The notes under the pieces: generated by a model
Databases searched by the model: none
What the model was told of the DNA's origin: nothing
The model's input: the letters and a program-made list of their open reading frames with translations, nothing else
In this document: positions 9,528 to 17,927 of the stretch, piece after piece
Layout of the letters: each line of letters begins with the position of its first letter
Position numbering within the stretch: the stretch's first letter is position 1
Origin: Candidatus Schekmanbacteria bacterium
Lineage (GTDB): Bacteria; CSSED10-310; JACPHN01
Direction: 5' to 3'
Length of the DNA stretch: 64,000 bases
Assembly (NCBI GenBank): GCA_016188575.1
Contig: JACPHN010000092.1
Span: 1 to 64,000 of the forward strand
Translations under genes and position numbers: made by a program

Positions 9528-11135
9528 ATGGCGGCACCGCGCGGCATCGAGCTGAGCTGCCCGTTCTGCGATGCAGTGCTCGCGGAACCCTGGCGCTGCT
9601 GCGGGAGCTGTGGGGCGGTGGTGGCGGAGCTCGTCGTCCCCACGCTCGCCGACCTCGCCCGCGCCGCTGCGCGGGACGGCCGGGCCGAGGCCGCGCTGGC
9701 GCTCTGGAGCGCGGTGCTCGCGGTCAATCCCGCTGACCGCGAGGCGGCGGATGGACAGGCGGCCGCCCGGCGGCTGAAGCGTCCGCCGGCGGCATCGTCG
9801 CAAAGCGCCACGGCGCCGGCGATGACGCTGCCGGACACCGACCCACTCGTTGGCCACGCGAGCGCGGAAACGGCATCATCAGCCGGCGGCGCCGTGCCCG
9901 CAGGCGAGCTCGACGCCTGGGCGGAAGCGGATGGCACATACGTCTTTTCTCGGAAGGAGCTCGGTCTCGAATCGGCGCCGCCCGTGAGCAGCCTGGCCGC
10001 GCTCACCGCCGGGCCGGTGCCCGCGGTCGCGCCGTCGCACCGTCCGCGCGACCGGCGCCGCCTCGCCGCGATCGTCGCCGGCGGCGGTCTCGGAGTGCTC
10101 GCGGGGATCGCCGTCGCGCTGCTTCTCTACCTGAACGTCACCTCGACTCCCCCCAGCGCACCCGGCGCAGGGCGCACCGTCTTTGGGTATCCGCCGACTC
10201 CCCATCAGGGCGCACGGGAGCTCGCCGCGCCGCCCGCGCTGGTCGCCGAGCTCCCGCGGCAAACCGATGCCGCGTTTCCCACGCCATCGCCTTCCGAGGT
10301 TCCGACCACCCCGCCCGCCACCGCACCGCCCGTCACCGTCGCCTTGCGACCCGTCACCGTCGCCCGCACCGCGATACCCGTCGCGACCCGGCAGGCGGCG
10401 ACGCCGGCGCCCACCACACCCGCGGCGCCGCAACCATCGCCACCTACACCTGCCATGCCGCCCGCACCGCCGGCCGCCCCGCCATCCGGCTCCGCCGCCG
10501 ACCTCATCGCCCGAGCCCATGACCTCCTCGAACGCGGCCGCGCCGAAGACAACGACGGCCTCATCCGCGACGCCATCCGCGTGCTCGAAGCCGTCGACGC
10601 GAAGGCGGGCGCCGCCTACTTTCAAGCGCTGCTCATGGCCGGGGAAACATACCAGTACGAGCTGAGCCTGCCCACGGACGCCGAGAGCGTCTATGGCAAG
10701 ATCCTCAGGAAGGAACCCGGGCATCCGATCGTCTACTATCACCTGGCAAAGCTCCTCCTACTCGGGCGCCGGCATGCGGAGTGTCTGAAAGCGGCGGGTG
10801 ACTTCCGCACCAACCTCAACGTCAACCCGGCCGAAATCCCCGAGAAGCTCAAATACCTGTGCGAGGTCCAGTACATCGAGGCGATGTGCCAGTCGGACCG
10901 CGCGCGCTGCCTCGCCGACGGAAGTTGCTCGGACCTCTTCGCTCCGGAGATCACGCCGCAATGGGAGCTCGGCGAGTCGCAGCGCAGCGCGAACCTCTGG
11001 GACATCTTTGCCGTCGAGTGCTGCGAGCTCCACAAGCAATGTCTGCCCGCCTGGCAGGAGATGGCGCAGGAGCGGGTTACATCGCTGCAGACGCGCATTC
11101 TGGAGCTGCAGCGGCATCTGGAGGAAAAGCCGTGA
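9528..11135 (+). CDS. Zinc-ribbon membrane protein with C-terminal helical-repeat domain
   Basis: 535 aa. The N-terminus has paired CxxC knuckles (CPFC at ~11-14 and CGSC at ~24-27), a zinc ribbon. A short helical stretch follows (AARDGRAEAALALWSAVLAVNP, TPR-like), then a TM helix (~180-202, LAAIVAGGGLGVLAGIAVALLLYL) and a long Pro/Ala/Thr-rich linker. The C-terminal ~190 residues (DLIARAHDLLERGRAEDNDG ... CEVQYIEAMCQSDRARC) are helical and Cys-rich, probably TPR-like. Expected topology: ribbon inside, repeats outside. It starts 5 bp after the upstream gene behind GAGGG. Confidence 0.65.
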   Translation: MAAPRGIELSCPFCDAVLAEPWRCCGSCGAVVAELVVPTLADLARAAARDGRAEAALALWSAVLAVNPADREAADGQAAARRLKRPPAASSQSATAPAMTLPDTDPLVGHASAETASSAGGAVPAGELDAWAEADGTYVFSRKELGLESAPPVSSLAALTAGPVPAVAPSHRPRDRRRLAAIVAGGGLGVLAGIAVALLLYLNVTSTPPSAPGAGRTVFGYPPTPHQGARELAAPPALVAELPRQTDAAFPTPSPSEVPTTPPATAPPVTVALRPVTVARTAIPVATRQAATPAPTTPAAPQPSPPTPAMPPAPPAAPPSGSAADLIARAHDLLERGRAEDNDGLIRDAIRVLEAVDAKAGAAYFQALLMAGETYQYELSLPTDAESVYGKILRKEPGHPIVYYHLAKLLLLGRRHAECLKAAGDFRTNLNVNPAEIPEKLKYLCEVQYIEAMCQSDRARCLADGSCSDLFAPEITPQWELGESQRSANLWDIFAVECCELHKQCLPAWQEMAQERVTSLQTRILELQRHLEEKP

Positions 11136-11180
11136 TCGCGAATGACCGCGGAAGGAATGGGCACGCTGCCATTTCCCGCC

Positions 11181-11346
11181 CACCCAAACCCTCCCTCCGC
11201 GAGCCGGGAGAGAGGAAATCATGCCTGTCACCTCCGCCCGCTCCCGGGGGGATGGGAAATCGTGCCTGGCACCTCCGCCCGCTTGCGGGGCAAGGCAGGG
11301 CGTTTGTGCACCTCCCCCCGCTTGCGGGGCAAGGCAGGGAGGGGGG
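11181..11346. repeat. Cluster of C/G-rich palindromic repeat copies
   Basis: At least two full copies, 11271-11300 and 11310-11339, are identical at 29 of 30 bases (ACCTCC.CCCGCTTGCGGGG, then CAAGGCAGGG). More degenerate copies lie at ~11230-11257 and ~11183-11215. Each contains a C-run, a GCTTGC-like centre and a G-run that can form a hairpin. The G-rich end (GGGAGGGGGG) lies just before the next ATG (11348) and may act as its ribosome-binding site. Related copies occur at 13787-13827, 16691-16736, 19204-19257 and 19508-19548. Confidence 0.7.
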
Positions 11347-11347
11347 C

Positions 11348-12580
11348 ATGTCTGCGAAGCCCTCCATGTTCTTGCTCCTGGCGCTGCTGCTGCCCTGCTT
11401 GCTTGCGCCCGCCGCGGTTGCAGTGGACGCGGAGCGGGTGCCGCTGCGCGCGGCCGAAGACCGGGAGCAGGACCGCCTCGTGGCCCCGCGCCTGAGCCCC
11501 GATGGTCGCTACCTCGCCTACGTGCAGCTTCGGGCCGCGGCGGAAGTCTTGCTGGTGACGGATTTGCGCGATCATCGCGCGCTCGACCCGCGGCCGCGAG
11601 GGATGCGCAGGAAAAATGCCATGTTCGACCAGACCGAGGAACGGGTGTTCCTCGGCGAGCATTCCTGGTGTGCCGGCAGCCGGCCCGGCGCCCCCAATCT
11701 GCTGCTGTTTAGCGCGGCCCGGGCGAAAGATGAGAAGGACGTCTACCTGTGGGCACCCGGCTGGGAGGAGCCGATCAGCATCTCGCAGAGCCCCGCCAAC
11801 GATGGCTTCGCGCGATTCTCTCCCGATTGCGGCGCGATCGTGTTTCTTTCCGGCAGGGGGCGAGAGAGCGGCGCGGACCCATACCTGGTGACGCTCGCCG
11901 GAAGCGGGGGTGCCCTGCCACCGCGGCCGGGACCGGTGCGGCGCCTCGCAAGCCTCCCGAGCGGGGCGCTCTTTCCAACGTTCTCGGCGGACGGTACCCG
12001 AGTGCTCTTCGTTTCGGCCGGCGATGACCCCCAGCGCGAGCTCGCCGTCTACGCGACGGCGGGACCGCTCGGCGGCGAGCCAACGGTCTCCGCGCTGTTG
12101 AGGATTCCCGAGCACGACATCGTCGCCCCGTCACCTTCGCCGGACGACGCCTATCTGGCCTACTACGTGTCCAGCTTCGCGCCCAAGGAGACCAGAGCCC
12201 GCGACCGCGGCGAGCGCACCGCGATTCGGCAGGACATCCACGTCGCGCGCCTGACCGTGAGCGGCGGCAAGCTGGCCGCGGCCCCCGGCGCGGCACCTCT
12301 GGTCACAGACGTCGCGGATGCGCATGAGAACACCTATCTCCACGGCCCGCTGTGGGAACCCGACGGCGACTCTATCGTCACCGTGCTCCGCGACCACCAG
12401 CGCGGTAACCCTGTCATCCGCGTCAACGTTCCCGGCGGCAAGGTTCTGGAGACCTACGGCGGCGTCGACTTTCCCAAGGATCTCACCTTCGGCGCGCTGG
12501 ACGGCCGGCGGGTACTGCTCTTCTCCGGGCTCGATGGGCAGACCACGAGCGTGTTTCAACGCGCGCAGGGGACGCCATGA
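11348..12580 (+). CDS. Secreted TolB/PD40-type beta-propeller protein
   Basis: 410 aa. Signal peptide ~7-26 (FLLLALLLPCLLAPAAVAV). The mature part has repeated WD40-like PD40 blades: LVAPRLSPDGRYLAYVQL, GFARFSPDCGAIVFLSG, LFPTFSADGTRVLFVS, VAPSPSPDDAYLAYYVS and LWEPDGDSIVTVL. Such propellers act as periplasmic docking modules (TolB, tricorn, DPP IV); no peptidase domain follows, so this is a bare propeller. The start lies directly behind the G-rich end of a palindromic repeat, which supplies the only Shine-Dalgarno-like sequence. Its stop overlaps the next start (ATGA). Confidence 0.7.
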   Translation: MSAKPSMFLLLALLLPCLLAPAAVAVDAERVPLRAAEDREQDRLVAPRLSPDGRYLAYVQLRAAAEVLLVTDLRDHRALDPRPRGMRRKNAMFDQTEERVFLGEHSWCAGSRPGAPNLLLFSAARAKDEKDVYLWAPGWEEPISISQSPANDGFARFSPDCGAIVFLSGRGRESGADPYLVTLAGSGGALPPRPGPVRRLASLPSGALFPTFSADGTRVLFVSAGDDPQRELAVYATAGPLGGEPTVSALLRIPEHDIVAPSPSPDDAYLAYYVSSFAPKETRARDRGERTAIRQDIHVARLTVSGGKLAAAPGAAPLVTDVADAHENTYLHGPLWEPDGDSIVTVLRDHQRGNPVIRVNVPGGKVLETYGGVDFPKDLTFGALDGRRVLLFSGLDGQTTSVFQRAQGTP

Positions 12581-13719
12581 GCAGGAACCGAATCGCAACG
12601 GGGGTGGCGCGGCAGGCAGCATGCGCGGCGGCGGTAGCCATGGTCGCGGCGTGCGGCGGCGAGGACGTCGCGTCGCGGGTGAACGCCACGCCGTCGTCGC
12701 CGGGCTCCTACGCGCTGGAGCTGCAAGCGGGCGTCGATCTGCCGCTGCCGATGACCGCGGACGGTGTCGATGACGGGCTGCGAGCGCTGGTGTTCGACCA
12801 TTGGTCCGACGCGATCGCTACCTATCGAGGTCGCCTCGGCGAGGTGCAGCGGCGACGATCGCCGACGCTGGCGTTGCGCGCGGCGCTGGGCGCGGCCGAG
12901 CTCGGCAGGGCGCTGGTGGCGGCGCGAGCGGCACGGCTCGCGGCGGCGATCATTGCCGAAGCGGAGGATCGCACCGGGGCAAGCCAAGCTGCCCACCACC
13001 CGGAAACTCTGGCGGCGGTGGAGCGGATTGTCCAGGAGAGCTTCGCCGCGGCCCGCGACACCCTGGAGCCGCTGGCGCCGGCGCTCGCGGCCGAGGGAGG
13101 GGACGCGGAAACGGCCGGCCTGCTCCGTGCCCTGTCCGAGCTCGCCCGGGCTGGCGCCGCACCTGCCGCGGGCCGGCGGGAAGAAGCCGCCGCCGCGCTT
13201 CGCCGACTCGACCAGGCGCTTCCTGATCTCCATTCCGCCGCCACGGCCGCGCGCCTCGTTGCCTGCCACATCGCTGCCCTGGGTGCGGTGCCGGACCGCC
13301 AGGCGCGCTGCAGGCAGGCCTGGGATGCGCTCGGAAAGCTAAGTGCCGCGGGTGCCTTTGATGAGCAGCCCCTCTGCCGGCGCGCCCAGGCGCTGCTCGG
13401 CGCGCTCCTTGACGCGGAGCTGGACGAAGAGCGTTCCGCGCGCCCGAAGCCGCCGATGCTGCCCGAAGAGACCCGCTTTTGTGCCCCCTTCGACCTCGGC
13501 CAGCCGACCTGGGAGGGCGCTCACCCACTCTTGCTGCTCGCGTTCGCGCACCGCCACTTCGCCGGCAAGAGTTGCCAGGCACTCCTACAGGCCGCTCCGT
13601 TTCTCGACGCCCTGGATCGGCCCGAGCTCAACGAGCTGTTTTCCCCCTCCCTGCGCAGTCTCTTTAACCGCGTCTACGCGGACTGCGGCCGGGGCATCGA
13701 ACCACCGGTACAAGGATAA
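12577..13719 (+). CDS. Alpha-helical lipoprotein, TPR-like
   Basis: 380 aa. The signal sequence ends in lipobox VAAC followed by GG, so a lipoprotein is likely. The rest is almost all Ala/Leu/Arg-rich helix with pairs resembling degenerate TPR or solenoid repeats (DHWSDAIATYRGRLGEV, GRREEAAAALRRLDQALPDL, PDRQARCRQAWDALGKL). No catalytic motif is visible. It is coupled to the propeller gene upstream by an ATGA overlap, so the two may work together. Confidence 0.6.
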   Translation: MSRNRIATGVARQAACAAAVAMVAACGGEDVASRVNATPSSPGSYALELQAGVDLPLPMTADGVDDGLRALVFDHWSDAIATYRGRLGEVQRRRSPTLALRAALGAAELGRALVAARAARLAAAIIAEAEDRTGASQAAHHPETLAAVERIVQESFAAARDTLEPLAPALAAEGGDAETAGLLRALSELARAGAAPAAGRREEAAAALRRLDQALPDLHSAATAARLVACHIAALGAVPDRQARCRQAWDALGKLSAAGAFDEQPLCRRAQALLGALLDAELDEERSARPKPPMLPEETRFCAPFDLGQPTWEGAHPLLLLAFAHRHFAGKSCQALLQAAPFLDALDRPELNELFSPSLRSLFNRVYADCGRGIEPPVQG

Positions 13720-13786
13720 ACAAGGATGTGTCGTTTCCCCGGATCGCCCGCCTGGCCATGCCGATGCGATCATGCCACCCTCCCTA

Positions 13787-13827
13787 CCTGCCCCCGCCGG
13801 CGCGGGGAGGTGACGTGGGGGGGCCTG
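13787..13827. repeat. Palindromic repeat copy before the peptide-binding protein gene
   Basis: Degenerate member of the C/G-rich family: CCCCCGC (13791-13797) and GCGGGG (13802-13806) form the stem around a short centre, followed by GTGGGGGGG. It occupies the gap between two cluster genes, and its G-run is the only candidate ribosome-binding site for the ATG at 13831. Confidence 0.5.
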
Positions 13828-13830
13828 GCA

Positions 13831-15681
13831 ATGCACCTCCGAGGATACCTGCGGCCGAACAGCCGGGTAATGCGGGGACTCCTGAGGGCGGTGTGGCTGG
13901 CGCTGGTAGTCGGTGGTGTCGCCTGGGGCGCGGCCGCGGCCCGCGCCGATCCGGGCTTGACGGCCGAGCTGCCGCGCGGCGGCACGCTGCTCTACTCGTC
14001 ACTGCTCCCCCTGCGCGCCTACGATCCCTATTCTCGGCCCAATGTCGCCAGCATCCGCCTGAGCACGTTGTTGTTCGAGAGCCTCGTGGACCATTCCTTT
14101 GAGGACCGCAGCGTCGTCGGACGCCTGGCGGAATCGTTCGACGCAACTCCGGATCGCATCACATTCCACCTCAAGAAGGGAGTGACCTGGCACGACGGTA
14201 CGCCGCTCTCGGCCGCGGACGTGGCGTTCACCATGGACGTCGTGCGCAGCCCCCAAACGGGCTCCGCGCTTGGGACGGCCTACTCCTTCGTCGCCTCCAC
14301 TGCCGTGGGCAATGACCAGACGATCACCTTCTCCTTCACTCGACCGGTTGTGCAACCCGCCGACTACTTCGTGCCGCTACGGATTCTTCCCCGCCACCTT
14401 TTCGGCACAGTCGTCGACGCGCGGCGGCTGCCGGCGTTGGCCGGGCAGGCCGGAAATGTCGCCTACGCCGGCCTCACGCTGCGCGTCGAGCCGCGCGACG
14501 AGGCGCGTGCCGTCGCGTTGCTCGAGAAAGGCAGCCGCATCCAGGTCGACGAGGTCAGCGACACCTGGATTCGCGGCACCATGCAATCGAGCAGCGGCAC
14601 GAAGTCGGGGTGGCTGCCTCGTTATCGCGCTGTGCTCGATCTCGATTCGCCGATCTGCCTGCGCCCCGTCGGTTCCGGGCCGTACCAGCTCGAATCCGTG
14701 CAGTTCAGCGAGCCGTCCGCAAAACGGTACGAACGCTACCACGGTCGGCCCCACGCCATCGAGCGCGTGGTGCGAAAACGGACGACGGACAAGGCCACGC
14801 TCGCCCAGCATCTCGCTTATGGCACGCTCAACCTCGCGACGGAGCTGCCCTACGATCTCGTCACTGCCGTGGAAGCGGGAGGTCAGACCCGCACGATCGC
14901 CTACCCGAGCCTCGGTTTCGTCGGCCTGATGCACAACAACCGCAACCCCTGGCTGGCGAAGCCGGAAGTGCGCCGCGCGCTCACCCTGGCATTCGACCGT
15001 CAAACCCTCCACGCTCGCTTCTACCACGGGCTCGGCGAGGTGATCTCGGGGCCGTTTTCTCCCTACTCCTACGTCTGGGAGCGCGACCCGGCGCTGGCGC
15101 CGCTGAGCTTCAGCCCTACCGACGCCGCGCTCCTGCTCGATCGCGCCCTGATGACGCGAGCGGCGAACGGCGCGCGCGTCGGACCGGACGGCAACCCCGT
15201 GACGTTCGCGCTGATTGTCAGTGCCGAGCGCTCCACCGAGGACATCTCCGTGTGCGAGGCGTTTGCCGACGCGATGAAGGCGATCGGCATCGACGTCCAG
15301 GTGACGCGCGAAGAACACGGCAGATTCGCCGAGCGCCTGGTTGCCGGTGATTTCGACATCGCCTTTCAGGACTGGGTGCTGAGCTACAGCTACTTCGTCA
15401 AGCCGCTTTTCTATCCCAATGGAGCGCAAAACTACATCGCCTACAAGAACGAGGCCCTGCGCGCGCTGTGGGACGAGCTGGAAAATACCACGAGCACCGA
15501 TGAGATCATCGCCAAGACGCGCGCCATCTGGACCGTGCTGCGGGAAGACTGTCCTTACACGTTTTTGTGGTCGCTCCCCAAGATCGCTGCCGCCCGCTAC
15601 CAGGTGCTCGGAATCAGCGGTCACAACATTCACCCCTATTACTTCTTTACGCGCATGGATGAATGGTGGATCCGGCAGTGA
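13831..15681 (+). CDS. Periplasmic oligopeptide-type substrate-binding protein with SH3-like insertion
   Basis: 616 aa, SBP_bac_5 (DppA/OppA) family. The signal peptide is at ~14-42. Family signature WHDGTPLSAADVAFTMD (~118-134) follows RLAESFDATPDRITFHLKKGV. Later family blocks are intact: LMHNNRNPWLAKPEVRRALTLAFDR and a C-terminal half up to MDEWWIRQ. Between the two halves of lobe I, residues ~212-268 read like a bacterial SH3 domain (LRVEPRDEARAVALLEKGSRIQVDEV, then DTWIRG and SGWLPRY), which ordinary members lack. No ABC permease or ATPase is encoded nearby, so import is not assured; a receptor or wall-binding role is possible. ATG 13870 is an alternative start. The 3' end overlaps the next gene by 19 bp. 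Confidence 0.8.
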   Translation: MHLRGYLRPNSRVMRGLLRAVWLALVVGGVAWGAAAARADPGLTAELPRGGTLLYSSLLPLRAYDPYSRPNVASIRLSTLLFESLVDHSFEDRSVVGRLAESFDATPDRITFHLKKGVTWHDGTPLSAADVAFTMDVVRSPQTGSALGTAYSFVASTAVGNDQTITFSFTRPVVQPADYFVPLRILPRHLFGTVVDARRLPALAGQAGNVAYAGLTLRVEPRDEARAVALLEKGSRIQVDEVSDTWIRGTMQSSSGTKSGWLPRYRAVLDLDSPICLRPVGSGPYQLESVQFSEPSAKRYERYHGRPHAIERVVRKRTTDKATLAQHLAYGTLNLATELPYDLVTAVEAGGQTRTIAYPSLGFVGLMHNNRNPWLAKPEVRRALTLAFDRQTLHARFYHGLGEVISGPFSPYSYVWERDPALAPLSFSPTDAALLLDRALMTRAANGARVGPDGNPVTFALIVSAERSTEDISVCEAFADAMKAIGIDVQVTREEHGRFAERLVAGDFDIAFQDWVLSYSYFVKPLFYPNGAQNYIAYKNEALRALWDELENTTSTDEIIAKTRAIWTVLREDCPYTFLWSLPKIAAARYQVLGISGHNIHPYYFFTRMDEWWIRQ

Positions 15682-17927
15682 CTACCACTGCACGAGGACG
15701 ATCGCGGAGGACGACTTGCCGCGGTGCGTTCGTGGTCATGGGGATGGCAATCGCGCTCGCCGCCGGCGCCGCGGCGGCCCAGAGCCTGCCTCCATTCGGC
15801 AGCACGCCACCCCCGCCGCCGCGGACAATGTCTGCGCCTGCCGCCGAGCAGACGCGAGCCGGAACGTGTGTGGGATTGGCATCGTACCTTCCGGCAACGA
15901 CCAGTTTCTACATCCAGGTCTCCGGCCTGTCGCGGCTGATTGACAGGCTCCGGGGCAACCCGGCAGTGACACGGTTCCTTGCTGTCCCGGACGTGGCCGA
16001 GCTGGTAGCCGAGATCCGCCGGGAGCATACCGGCGCGCTCGCGGATCCCGAAGTGGGGCCCTGGCTGCGTCTCGTGGAAGCCGGTGTCGGCGAGCAAATC
16101 TCCGTCGGGGTTCCACCGGAAAGCTTCGATCATGTCGATGACCTGGTGCGCGCACTCGTTCTGGACGCCGTGCTCCGGGGACTGCTGAATCCTGAAACCA
16201 CGGCCGCGCACTCCGACGGCGCAGCCGCCATCGGCCGCCTGCGCCAGTCCTTCACTGAGGAGGTCAAACGCCTGCAGCTTCCCGGCTTCACCATGGGATT
16301 GCGCGTCACAGATCCGAAGGTGACGGCGTCGCTACTGGAACGACTCGTTCCGGCGCTGTGGGAAGACCTCGAGCGCGAGCTTGCGGGAACGATGGGGCGC
16401 ACCGTGGGTCCGCCGCCTCTGGCGTACCTGAGGGTCACGAGCCACGGCGTGCGCGTACACCGCTTCGAAGTCTCGCCAGGGCGACTCTTGGGCTTCGGCG
16501 CAGTGGAGACCACGCATCGGCGGGAGCCGACTGCTGACTTCACGGCGCAGGTGGACAGAGCTGTCGGCGCCCTGCGGTACCGCCTCGATCTGGCTGTGGT
16601 CGGCTCGCACCTCGTCATGGCGGCGAACGCGGACATGACCGTGCCCGAACCGGTGCCGCGGACACCAAATCCATCGCCGTTTCGCGTAAATTCCCCTCCC
16701 GCCGCTTACGGGGGAAGGGTTGGGGAGGGTGGCAAGTTGTCCGAGCGGCTGGCGTCGAGGCACCCTGGATGCCGCGAAAGCGGTGAACCCCTGCTGCTTT
16801 CTTACGTTGACGCGACCCGCGTCCGCAGGCGACCGAGGACAACGGGGCTACTGCGCGAGCTCGCCGGAGCGAGCGTGCTCGCCGTGCTCGGAGCGCCACC
16901 TGTCGTGGCGGAACAGTTGGACCGGGTCGCGAGTCGGCTCGATGCGCTCGCCGTAGCGGGGAGCGATGGGGCGGCCACCTTCTTCCGTGTCAATCCCGGA
17001 ATCGAGGTCATGACCACATACTGGCGGGCCAAAGGGATGGCGTCCGCAGTGCCGGGAACGCTTTCCATTCCCAGGCGGGTTCCGGACGACGCGAGCGGCT
17101 ACGTCGCAACAAGAAAGGACTTGCAGGCGATTTTTATGGGCGGAGCCGCCGCGCCCGCCGGCGCTCCGCAGCCGTGGCAGCCCGGAAAGCCCGCGACCGC
17201 CGGCCGTGCCGAGAAGCTGCCGGATTCCTGGACAGGGCTGCTCGGACTGCTCGCCGGGACCGCCTGCAGTGAGGCCGGAGCCGTGCTGGGCGCGGCGCGG
17301 GACCTGACAACGCGGCTGCAGGCGGCATCCCCGCGAGGCGTGGGCATCGTCATTCCCCCTGTGGCCTTCGTGTACGTCTGCACGGAGCCGGCGCTCATCG
17401 CACGCGCTCTGCAGCTCGGGTGGGCGGCGGCGGCTCCGGGTGTCGCCGAGCTCGCGCCCGCCACACCGGCCTCGGGCGCCGCGGAGTACTTCGAGCTGCG
17501 ACTGGCCGGCGCTTCGTGGTCGGGGCCGGCGCCGCACGTGGCGGCGGGTTCCGGCATGGTCGTCGCGTCGACCTCCACCGAGCTGACGCGGAAGATCTTC
17601 GCAGCTTCCGCCGGCCGCCTGGCGAGCATCGAGACGCAAGGGCTGCATCGAGCGCTTGCCGGCATGCGAGCGGCTCAGGCTTCCGAGGTCGTATTCCTCG
17701 ACGGGAAGCGCGGCGTTGCGTTGGTACAGCGGCTGCTAGAAGACAGCGGGGCCCCGCGCCGAGGTGATCGCGGAAGCGTTCTCTGGGGCTTCGTCGACCT
17801 CCTTGGAACGGTGGAAGCGGTAACCAGCATCACCACTGCCACGGGGGGCGCCACGGAGGAAAGCAAGCTCGTCATTTCCTTTGCGGATGCGGCTCCGCGC
17901 GGTGCCGCTACGTTGAGGGAACGCTGA
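15663..17927 (+). CDS. Large secreted protein of unknown function, repeat-interrupted
   Basis: 754 aa. Signal peptide ~25-41 (VMGMAIALAAGAAAAQS), then a Pro-rich spacer. The body alternates helices and strands (LASYLPATTSFYIQVSGLSRLIDRL, FDHVDDLVRALVLDAV) as in DUF3352-like periplasmic proteins; the assignment is tentative. Residues ~343-358 (NSPPAAYGGRVGEGGK) are encoded by a copy of the local palindromic repeat, which therefore seems inserted in frame without breaking the gene; the following ~25 residues look atypical too. It overlaps the upstream gene by 19 bp and, tail to tail, the regulator gene by 20 bp. Confidence 0.6.
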   Translation: MVDPAVTTTARGRSRRTTCRGAFVVMGMAIALAAGAAAAQSLPPFGSTPPPPPRTMSAPAAEQTRAGTCVGLASYLPATTSFYIQVSGLSRLIDRLRGNPAVTRFLAVPDVAELVAEIRREHTGALADPEVGPWLRLVEAGVGEQISVGVPPESFDHVDDLVRALVLDAVLRGLLNPETTAAHSDGAAAIGRLRQSFTEEVKRLQLPGFTMGLRVTDPKVTASLLERLVPALWEDLERELAGTMGRTVGPPPLAYLRVTSHGVRVHRFEVSPGRLLGFGAVETTHRREPTADFTAQVDRAVGALRYRLDLAVVGSHLVMAANADMTVPEPVPRTPNPSPFRVNSPPAAYGGRVGEGGKLSERLASRHPGCRESGEPLLLSYVDATRVRRRPRTTGLLRELAGASVLAVLGAPPVVAEQLDRVASRLDALAVAGSDGAATFFRVNPGIEVMTTYWRAKGMASAVPGTLSIPRRVPDDASGYVATRKDLQAIFMGGAAAPAGAPQPWQPGKPATAGRAEKLPDSWTGLLGLLAGTACSEAGAVLGAARDLTTRLQAASPRGVGIVIPPVAFVYVCTEPALIARALQLGWAAAAPGVAELAPATPASGAAEYFELRLAGASWSGPAPHVAAGSGMVVASTSTELTRKIFAASAGRLASIETQGLHRALAGMRAAQASEVVFLDGKRGVALVQRLLEDSGAPRRGDRGSVLWGFVDLLGTVEAVTSITTATGGATEESKLVISFADAAPRGAATLRER
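16691..16736. repeat. Palindromic repeat copy inside a coding sequence
   Basis: TTCCCCTCCC followed by a GCCGCTTAC centre and GGGGGAAGGG, then TTGGGGAGGGT, has the C-run/centre/G-run structure of the copies near 11.3 kb and 19.2 kb. The reading frame runs through it without a stop. Confidence 0.6.

Noticed and set aside
11181-11346. CRISPR-like array
   Set aside because: Only two near-identical units, 9-bp gap, variable other copies and no cas genes; fits the dispersed palindromic repeat.
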